Shown: one piece after another, positions 20,266-27,445 of the stretch
Layout of the letters: each line of letters begins with the position of its first letter
Numbering within the stretch: position 1 is the stretch's first letter
Assembly (NCBI GenBank): GCA_010015675.1
Contig: ML977012.1
Coordinates: 466,999 to 494,443 of the forward strand
Direction of reading: 5' to 3'
From: Byssothecium circinans
Taxonomy: Eukaryota > Ascomycota > Dothideomycetes > Pleosporales > Massarinaceae
Length of the DNA stretch: 27,445 nt
Program-made: the position numbers and the translations under genes
Notes under the pieces: generated by a model
What the model saw: the letters and a program-made list of their open reading frames with translations, nothing else
What the model was told of the DNA's origin: nothing
Databases searched by the model: none

Positions 20266-20304
20266 ATCAATCAATCAATCAAGCAATCAATCAATCGACC
20301 AATC
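20266..20304 (+). repeat. ATCA-type microsatellite
   Basis: Units of ATCA with a few variants (AGCA, GACC) run just outside the right TIR. The retained CAA shows this flank is not RIP-mutated. Confidence 0.85.
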
Positions 20305-20322
20305 CAAAGGTCTAGCTAATAT

Positions 20323-20567
20323 TGTGGCGTTATTGGTTCTTTATTAAATAAAGAAACAATATTAAGCTAAGACGTTTACAGAAAAGTAAGAACGCTTACA
20401 GCCTTTCTTTATACTATCTACCGCATACAGGCTAGTAGGAATAGGCTAAAGAAAGGTATAAGTAAGTACTCTATCTTTGATTAAACTCTTAACTATATAT
20501 GATATAATCTACTATTAATCTACTACTATTTTAACTATCTCTACTATATCTCTATTACCTTTTTACA
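20323..20567 (+). repeat. Probable Copia-type LTR (245 bp)
   Basis: It starts TGTGGCG and ends TTTTACA, giving TG...CA ends, and is followed directly by a GGTTATGAGCCTGG primer-binding-like site. From memory, GGTTATGAGCC after the LTR is typical of fungal Copia elements. The second LTR would lie beyond the window. The sequence is only lightly RIP-mutated. Confidence 0.6.
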
Positions 20568-20585
20568 GGTTATGAGCCTGGTTAG
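20568..20585 (+). promoter_or_regulatory. Probable Copia primer-binding site
   Basis: GGTTATGAGCCTGGTTAG abuts the LTR end, the position expected for tRNA-primed reverse transcription. The priming tRNA was not assigned. Confidence 0.5.
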
Positions 20586-20641
20586 CAAATACTTCTAAAA
20601 TCTTTGAAAAACTACCTACTATCCTTTATCTATTTTTAAAC

Positions 20642-20864
20642 TGTGCCGTGGCATAGAGTAACTAATAGCTCAACCTATAGTCACGGGGTTAGGTTAGTAT
20701 ATAGTAGCTAGTTTTAATACCTACTAGGGGGGATAGAATGTTCACTACCACTCTTTAATTAGTATAGAAAAGAATACAATTACTTTAGCTACTAAATACG
20801 TTTTCCCTCTGTGAGTATTCCATACCATGAGCTGAATTAGAGTTATGTGAGCTACGCTAGCTTA
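20642..20864 (+). repeat. 5' LTR (223 bp)
   Basis: It begins TGTGCCGTGGCA and ends CTAGCTTA (probably ...CA before RIP). It differs from the 3' copy at about 15 sites, 14 of them transitions, with this copy carrying most of the T/A states. The start contains a near-palindrome TGCCGTGGCA. Confidence 0.9.
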
Positions 20865-21631
20865 TTTAGAGGTCGTACCTAGGCTCATATCTACGATACG
20901 TCGTAGAGATAGCTACGTTTGCTTAGATTATGATGGTGACCGCTCACTATAGCTAAAAAGAGTTTAGTAAGCAATGGTTACTAAAAGAATAAGAGATATA
21001 TAGTACTAGGAGTATCTATATAAGGTATCGCACTAAAGCTAGAGAGTAGAAATATCATAACGTTTAGCATTAACAACTAGAGGGGGCGCTCACGCTAGGC
21101 CTGATTTTCATGATAAGAAAGTTTACTGCTTCTAGCGCTAAGAGCCCCCTTAGTAAATAAGGATTTAGAATCTAACGCCGAGCCACATAGGGGCCTGCAG
21201 TCGCGCTAACGTGATAGAAACTAACTTTAGTGCAAAGCTAGGGAGTAGCACTGCTAGAGAGCAACTAATACGCAAAGCTAGGGAGTAGCGTACGTATGTG
21301 AAGCTAGGGAGCAGTACATAACTATAGCATGGCTAGGGAGCAGCTATAGGAGAGTAGCTAATAGTCTTAGTAACCTTTAGCTAATCTTAAAACCATGCTA
21401 GGGAGTAACTAACCTACTTTGTGTAAGGCTAAGGAGTAGCATAAAACCACGGCACGGCTAGGGAGTAGCTATAGAAGGTAGCTAATTGTTTTAGTAACTT
21501 TTAATCACCTAAAAAACCATTCAAGAACTATATAAACTAGCACTTATAGCTAGGGAGCATTAAGCGTAACGTTTATGTTAGATTAAGAATTAGATAATAA
21601 ATCAATAGGATATATACTGCGAACTAGAAGG
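20865..21631 (+). other. Leader of the LTR element
   Basis: This non-coding stretch of 767 bp lies before the Gag-like start. It holds an imperfect hairpin (GGGGGCGCT near 21073 against AGCGCTAAGAGCCCCC near 21137-21152) and the GCTAGGGAG repeats. No clear primer-binding site after the LTR was identified. Confidence 0.45.
21237..21560 (+). repeat. GCTAGGGAGYAGC interspersed repeat, about nine copies
   Basis: Copies or near-copies lie at 21237, 21253 (diverged), 21277, 21303, 21332, 21397, 21428 (GCTAAGGAG), 21457 and 21549. Two copies head a longer duplicated block that continues into GCTAAT and TTAGTAAC. They occupy the leader just before Gag. Confidence 0.85.
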
Positions 21632-22420
21632 ATGTCAGAGGCACGCCCCTATCTAGCGCTCATCAAGCTGAAGCCCCCACGGAGTTATCTCAATATCTTT
21701 GAGGGGCATAATGTGTTAGAATAGCTAGAGGCGTACAACCATATAGCTTAGAACGCAGCGTGGATGGATAGGGATAAGCTGTAGATATTACTAGATTAGT
21801 ATTTAATAAAGATTAGGAAGATAGTGATGCGGTTTCCCTAATTTATAAAGAATAACTAGGAAGGTGTCTAGAGTAAAATAAAGGATAACTAGGATTTATA
21901 AGACTATAGGATAAAGATACATAGCACTTAATACACTAATAGATGGACCCGCCACTAGTAGAGGATTTTAGCAAAGAGTTAGTTAATAAAATAGAGGATA
22001 GTAATGAAGATGATCCTAATAATCTAGACTCTAAGGAGGATGCCGCGCAACTACGCATAGTAGAATAACTGCGACATCTTCCTTATTAATATGTTAAAGA
22101 AGCTAACCTAAACTACTAGTAATAGCTATCCCCCTAAGTCGCAATCCTATCTTAACGCTGATAACAAGCTACAGCCATAGGGCGGCTGTAGGAATAAGGC
22201 AAGGGAGGAGGAAGGCTAGTTATAGGGAAAGAAAATAAGAATAGTGTATTCATTAGAATAAGGCATAGGAGGCGTGGGCGTTTAGGTAGAAAAATTACGA
22301 TTTCCTAACTTAGATAAATTTGATAATTTTTGCTTAACGTGATACTAACAATGTCGCTATTGCGCTAGCGCCTCTAGTGGCTAATTAGACGCTACAGGGT
22401 GTACCTAGCAAACTATAATT
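21632..22420 (+). pseudogene. Gag-like gene of the LTR element, RIP-inactivated
   Basis: From ATG 21632 the frame reads PPRSYLNIFEGHNVLEWLEA, then YNHIAQNAAWMDRDKL and IRKIVMRFP. From memory this resembles the Gag of fungal Ty3-type elements (F-G-NV-E-LE-Y, then DKL, then a short helix). After about 21960 the coding frame appears to change to an acidic stretch (DSNEDDPNNLDSKEDAAQL), implying an indel or intron. A cysteine cluster near 22329-22410 (C, then CRYC, then a later C) could be a degenerate zinc knuckle. Gag packages element RNA in cytoplasmic particles. Confidence 0.55.
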
Positions 22421-22916
22421 AGATAAGGAGTAGTACTAATATTAGGTTTCAAGAATAGATAAGATATTTTTTAACTACTATTACCACCACCACTACTAGG
22501 AAATATACCGTCCTTTGCGGAAATGCGGCATATTCCCGCATATAGACGGGTGACACGCCGCGTATTAAATAAAAATACCTAGCGTCACGGCTAAAATGAC
22601 TGGGAATGATGAGGGGATTATAGCGAATAAACGCAGGTAAAATATATAAATAGTAAATAGTAGAGCGGTAAGCTAACAGCAGGATAGCTTATCAAACTAA
22701 ATAGTTTAATAAGCTAATTAAAATAACTAGCATTGCTAAGCTATACTAGCGGTTGAACGAGGAGAGAGGCTAAAAAGATAGTAAGGATAGCGTAGGGCCG
22801 TAGAAGGGTAGGAAACTATTAAATAGTAATAGGTACTATTTAACTAGCCCTACTAGCCCCCTATCTTTTATAATAACTTTTATTTATCTTTAACTATTAT
22901 AAGAATCACTATTAGT
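22421..22916. other. Spacer between the Gag-like gene and the large frame
   Basis: Non-coding or degenerate. It contains GC-richer inverted segments around 22515-22565 (GCGGAAATGCGG and ATTCCCGCAT) but no recognised gene. Confidence 0.4.
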
Positions 22917-25900
22917 ATGCCCCTAAAGATGATTCCTAGACCTGCTCAGCAGCCTTAGCAGCAGCAGATTATGGTTAATATTAGCCCTTATTTGATAACC
23001 CCCCTTCCCTATGCATGGGAACTCACCCTTGATGAAGCCCTTCAACATATTAAGGCTTAGTTAGGTAGTGAGCGCTAGGCCGCATATTATAAGCTAATAG
23101 CGTAATGTTCTCTTCATCTAGATAAGAGCCTTAATCTATTTTAGTAGTTAGGAAAAGAGATAGAAAAGGACAGTAAAGTGATAAGAATCTAGGGTGGCCT
23201 AAATCAATTCTATAAGTACTATTCATGGCTAAGGAGTGCGTATGATTCTAGGTTAAAACGGTATACTAAGTTAGTTAGCGCGCAGAACTAAGTTTAGACT
23301 AGCTATAACACTCTAGAAATCTAGTTTCTCTCTAAAGCCTTCCTTCCCTTTAGTTCTAAAGTGTAGATGTAGTACTAGCTAATAACCTACCTTACCTACA
23401 TCACTTAGTAGAACATGAAGATATCTAATATCACGCCCTTTATTAACATAAAGATGATCTGGCGCCTTAGGGTAAAAGCCAACGTTACTACCTAAGACTA
23501 GACTATCTATAGCTTAGATTAAGATTTCCCCTATAAGCTAGCCCATGCCCTCTAATAGTTATGGGATAGTAATGCTTTACTTAAAAAATACCCTAAGTCT
23601 ATTGTTAACATCTATGATCTAGCCTATGCGTATAACTAGTTTAAAGAAATAACTAGTAAAGCTACCTCTAGGATGAATAAGTAGAGGTAGCTCTACCCTT
23701 TTATGCTATAAGAAGCCTAGGGGCTATTAGATAATCTATGAAAGTTCTAACTTTAGATCTATAGGCGCACTAGTTTACTTATCCCTATAACCTATGATTT
23801 AGAATAGGAGATTACTAGGTCAGCTATTAGTAGTGCTAGCAAAATGCTAGTAGAATATCCCTACACTTAGGAGCATATTAACTATATAATTAATATGGTT
23901 TCTTTAACATCCTCCCCTTACCTTTAGTAAGCCTAGCTGATGCGATAGTCTTAGGATGTGTAGATATAATCCCCTAGGTCTTATAGGCATCGCGCATCTT
24001 TAAACGTTACTATGGTAAATGCTCTTTAGGAAATGTTGAAGCCTAACCTAGTACGTAGAGTAAGGGAGTACATAGTAAATGCTTTACTAAATGCGCCTAC
24101 CTTTTACCTAATAAACCTATAAGCCCTATTACTATAGGTGACGCGATCTATAGCTAGGAAAAACCATAAGCATATGCTTATTGCGGAAAGCAATAGGCTA
24201 GCTATCGCATAGGCTTTAGAGGAAGAGGGTGATGACTTTAATTAGGAGATAGTTAATAACCTAGACATTAAGGATATTAGGGTTATTAAGAAGGGGGCGA
24301 AGTGTAGCTATTCCTAGCCTAATTCACTATTAAATCAGGCGCTAAAGAACGCTAGGCTACGCCGGCGGGCCATGCACAAGGATAAGCTGCACATCCTAAC
24401 GCTGTACTATAACAAAATCTCTAATAATTATAAAGTCTATTTCTAGCATAGCAAAGCTACCGCGAGCTATATTAGCGTTACCGTCTGCACCTTATCTAAA
24501 GAACGTTTGCAGCAGCTCCTTAAGTTACTATACATAAATCATGACTAGTAGGGTGATTTTAAGAATAACCCCTAGATATATATCCTCTTCCAGCGTGGCG
24601 CCTATAGATATTATAATAAAGATTAGCTAAAGAGCTACTAGTTCTTTTTAGCGTAGTAAAAGTAGTACATAAATTTTAACCACGTTATCTAGTAATTTAG
24701 TATATAAAAGTAGATTACTACCTTCCATAAGATAGGTATAGTAATTATGGGCAGTATCCTTACCTAGATCTATAAAGACCTAGAGCTTAAGAAGGTGCTT
24801 AACAACTTATATAGTATATATAACTACCACCTACGGCGCATCTAAGGCAAATCTAACCTAGGATAGGGCTAGATTATGTACTACTCTCCTATCTAGCAGC
24901 TTATTTATTCTAATCTAGCTTACTAGGTTTAGTATACGGTTTTGCAAAAATAGCCCTACTTAATTTCATATCTTTACTATGCTAAATCTACCTCTCTAGG
25001 TGATAACACTACTTTTAAGTATGTAGATTATAACCTAGAGGAAGTCTACTATAATAGGCGCAGCGCTAACATAATTTAAGGGAGTATGTCCTAGGATAAA
25101 GAGGATGAGAAGAACTATACTATCCTATTTAATAGATTTCACACCTGCCTTAACTAGTATATGGCGTGGAGGAAATCCCTTAGCTAGACCACCTATACCT
25201 ATATTAAGGGCTAGGTAGATGCGCGTAATTAGCCGCCTAAGTTAAATAATTATATTAAGTACCTATAGTAGATACGCCACCTTTACAAACCTAGGTAGAT
25301 TTACATTTCAAAACTAACTATCCCTTATGGCTTAACTAGCCTAGCTACTAAATAGTGCCGCGCTATACTCCTATGGTTTATTTAAGTCTGTAATAATATA
25401 AAGTATATAGAGATTCTAAAAATAGGAACTTATAATAAGATTACTATAGCCTACTATAATTATACCGCGCTACCTACTACCCCTTTAGGGCATCTAAACA
25501 AGTATAGTGGCATTAACTAGCCCTTCCCTAGTACAGCACCTATCTAATAGACCTTAGTGATTTCACGCGCATTAGTTTATTAGGAGTGCTAGGATTCTCC
25601 CTAAGTCTACCATAAGTTAGCAACATATTTTAGGGATAACATGACTTATGATAAGATGAAGGACTAGATCTAGGAGTACCATAAAAATGCAAAGAAGGCT
25701 ATTCTTATTAGTTAAGAAGTGTGCAAAGAAGCTAAGCGCATTACTTATAGGCTGAATCCTGCTAAGGATATTCCTAATTAGTCTTACTTCTTAACCTAAG
25801 GAGCTAGGCCACTATTAGGCTAGGATAATAACATTACTAACGCAAATGTTATAGTTAATTAGGCTGTTAACAGGTTTCTCTACCTTTGCAGACAGGATCT

Positions 25901-25991
25901 ATTAGAGCGCCGTTAGGCTAAGTTCCACCAGGATAGGATTCCTAATGTGCCTAAGGAGGAGAATAGCGATGATGATAGGATAGAGATGTAA
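22917..25991 (+). pseudogene. 1025-codon gene of unknown function inside the LTR element
   Basis: From ATG 22917 (MPLKMIPRPAQQP) to TAA 25989-25991 one frame runs 1025 codons without a frameshift. It is interrupted by many TAA/TAG at former Gln/Trp and by one TGA at 23739-23741. I do not recognise it. Visible blocks include a basic stretch RLRRRAMHKDKLHILTLYYN, VTVCTLSKERLQQLLKLLYI, NHV then FHKIGIVIMGSIL, DNTTFKYVDYNLEEVYYNRR, DKEDEKNYTILFNRFHTCLN, TIPYGLTSLATK, and an acidic end KEENSDDDRIEM. The middle is alpha/beta-like with scattered His and Asp. No reverse transcriptase, RNase H, integrase or protease motif was seen. It could be a captured host-type enzyme or a new element-encoded protein; the frame conservation shows it was intact when RIP began. 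Confidence 0.6.
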
Positions 25992-26173
25992 GACGGTTTA
26001 CTTATAGTAGTTAGAATTTCCTTTCTCTCCTCTTTTCCTTTTATTTTTCTCTCTCTCTCTCTCTCTTTCTTATAGAGTTGATTTTTAGTTGTTTCTTTTT
26101 AGGCTATAGCTAAGGAGAATTGGTTTAGTTTAGCTGCAGCATCAGGGGGCGATACTGTAGGCATGGGAGGTTA
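25992..26173 (+). promoter_or_regulatory. Pyrimidine tract and probable polypurine tract before the 3' LTR
   Basis: A CT-rich run at about 26017-26075 ends TTCTTATAG and looks like an intron acceptor or 3'-UTR tract. A purine-rich GCATGGGAGG sits at 26161-26170, just before the 3' LTR, where a polypurine tract is expected. Confidence 0.4.
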
Positions 26174-26396
26174 TGTGCCGTGGCACAGAGTAACTAATAG
26201 CTTAACCTATAGTCATGGGGTTAGGTTAGTATATAGTAGCTTGTTTCAATACCTACTAGGGGGGATGGAATATTCACCACCACTCTTTGATTAGTACAGA
26301 AAAGAATACAATTACTTCAGCTACTAAATATGTTTTCCCTCTGCGAGTATTCCATACCATGAGCTGAATTGGAGTTGTGTGAGCTACGCTAGCTTA
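26174..26396 (+). repeat. 3' LTR (223 bp)
   Basis: Direct copy of 20642-20864, same length, about 93% identical by eye. It keeps more C and G at the variable sites than the 5' copy. Confidence 0.9.
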
Positions 26397-26766
26397 AAAC
26401 AAAGAAGACAAAGAAATTTTTTTATATTTATTTTAGCCTATTAAGGCTACCCTCTACGTTTAGAGACTATAAGTCTGAACAAAGAAATAAAGGAATAAAG
26501 AACTCTTTGTTCTATTATTTATAACAAAGCCTACCTTTACTGCCCTACTTTTCAACAATTACCTATCCGATTACTACGATTTTTACACCGTTGAAAAGCC
26601 CTAATTCAGGCCATTCTTCTCGTTAAAAAATCTCTCAAGAATTCCCACGGGATCGAAAGTTATAAGTAACTGAAATATCCAATATTTAGTTACTTATAAA
26701 ACAATAATAACAACCTCTCGAAATATTAACTAAGTTCTATATTTAATAGCTTTTTTAAGGCTATAT
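26397..26766 (+). other. Resumed Copia leader downstream of the nested insertion
   Basis: It begins with the AAAC duplication and continues AT-rich, lightly mutated DNA of the same character as 20568-20641. It contains inverted TTAGTTACTTATAA and TTATAAGTAACT segments (about 26659-26700). No gene. Confidence 0.5.
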
Positions 26767-27321
26767 ATGAGGAACTATTTGATAACTGTCTGGGATTCTT
26801 TTTCTAGACTGGATACTCTATCTAAGATCAAATTTTGGTCTAATACAAAGTATACTCAAATCAGATATCAGGACAAATATCTACAGTGGAGAAAAGAGCT
26901 ATATAACTTTATAAGAGACTTTTATAAAGTACAAACCTATTATAGTATTAGCTTTGAGCAATACTACTATAGTGTTAGACTTTATACTAAGAACTACTTT
27001 AAAGTAAGGAATTAAGAATCCACTATTTATTATCTAGAAGAAACCTATAATACCGACAATTAGTTGCTTCATCTAGATAATGAATATCTAGAAGATAAAG
27101 ACTTCTATTTAGTAGAACGTTATAATCTTCAAGAATACTAGCTAGATATCTCTAGCTATTTGAACTAGGAAGAAATAGAATATATTTATATATTTCTATA
27201 CTACTTCTCTCCCTTCTCTATCCTTCTCTATATAAACTATTTCTAGTTGTATAGTATTAATAAGTCGAAAAGACTATTAATATATAAGGATAAGCTTTAT
27301 ATACTTAGTAGAAATAACTAA
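26767..27321 (+). pseudogene. Probable Copia Gag-like frame, partly RIP-mutated
   Basis: An intact start (MRNYLITVWDSFSRLDTL) runs 82 codons to a TAA and then stays open in the same frame through Gln-type stops to TAA 27319-27321, for 185 codons in all. The spacing W-DSFSR-LDTLSK, then LQWRKELYNFIRDFY and a Tyr-rich tail loosely recalls the N-terminal part of fungal Copia Gag. It lies about 440 bp from the Copia LTR once the nested element is removed, the expected place for Gag. Similarity is weak, so the call rests mainly on position. Confidence 0.4.
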
Positions 27322-27445
27322 GTTATATAAAAGCAAGCTTAAAAGCTAACGTAAAGCACCACTGAACCGCCCACACCACCGAACCGCTCAAAAGCTTGGC
27401 ATTAGAAAATCAAAACAGGATATCTTAATAACAAAGCTAAACCTT
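27322..27445. other. Right end of the window, lightly mutated
   Basis: It retains CCGCCCACACCACCG and other CA-rich sequence, so RIP is weak here. No gene could be assigned. Confidence 0.5.

Larger units (their letters stand above)
20642..26396 (+). mobile_element. 5.75-kb LTR element without a visible reverse transcriptase
   Basis: It is bounded by 223-bp direct repeats and a 4-bp duplication AAAC (20638-20641 and 26397-26400). The interior has a repeat-rich leader, a Gag-like gene and a 1025-codon frame of unknown family. No YxDD, integrase HHCC or aspartic-protease DSG motif was seen on reading the frame through. It may be a non-autonomous LTR element that carries a foreign gene. It sits inside a Copia element. 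Confidence 0.75.

Noticed and set aside
20642..20864. CRISPR or tRNA genes
   Set aside because: Direct repeats here are only two and 5.5 kb apart; no tRNA cloverleaf or spacer array was seen anywhere in the window.

Overview
The window looks like repeat-rich, AT-rich DNA of a filamentous ascomycete (Pezizomycotina). The gene families recognised are fungal: a Helitron-type Rep/helicase, DUF7924, a Tad-type LINE ORF1, and Ty3/Copia-like Gag pieces. Introns are about 40-50 nt with GTAAGT-like donors and CTAAC branch points. The DNA also carries a heavy repeat-induced point mutation (RIP) signature: CAA/CAG and their complements TTG/CTG are scarce and replaced by TAA/TAG and TTA/CTA. Almost every reading frame is therefore cut by TAA/TAG at former Gln or Trp codons while otherwise staying open, so genes here are read 'through' those stops. 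All family names come from memory of conserved motifs; no database was searched.

Layout. (1) 1-20256 is one unit bounded by a 151-bp terminal inverted repeat (149/151 identical; both differences are C/T). Inside, left to right: a DUF7924-type gene (+, 1647-2600); a histone H3-like gene with five short introns (-, 4437-3621); a Lys-rich gene of unknown function with at least four introns (+, about 5300-7000); a long Helitron Rep/Pif1-helicase gene (-, 12503-about 7046); a 445-codon unknown frame (-, 15396-14062); another unknown gene (-, 18554-about 16480); and a Tad LINE ORF1-like piece (+, 19047-19502). Tandem repeats of 13 bp and 17 bp lie between genes. (2) 20257-20641 is a short, barely mutated flank with an ATCA microsatellite, a probable Copia LTR (20323-20567) and its primer-binding site. 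(3) 20642-26396 is an LTR element with 223-bp LTRs inserted into that Copia element (4-bp duplication AAAC). It carries a repeat-rich leader, a Gag-like gene and a 1025-codon frame that shows no reverse-transcriptase motif. (4) 26397-27445 resumes the interrupted Copia interior, with a Gag-like frame at 26767-27321.

The most unusual content is the histone H3-like gene carried by a 20-kb inverted-repeat element beside a Helitron replicase. Next is a family of near-uniform introns that share a doubled GTATTAG box and recur in at least two genes of the element, which suggests introner-like intron spread. All of these genes are now inactivated by RIP. How they cooperated is inference: the Rep/helicase would supply rolling-circle replication, the 151-bp TIRs suggest a different or additional mobilisation route, and DUF7924, the H3-like protein and the unknown genes would be cargo.
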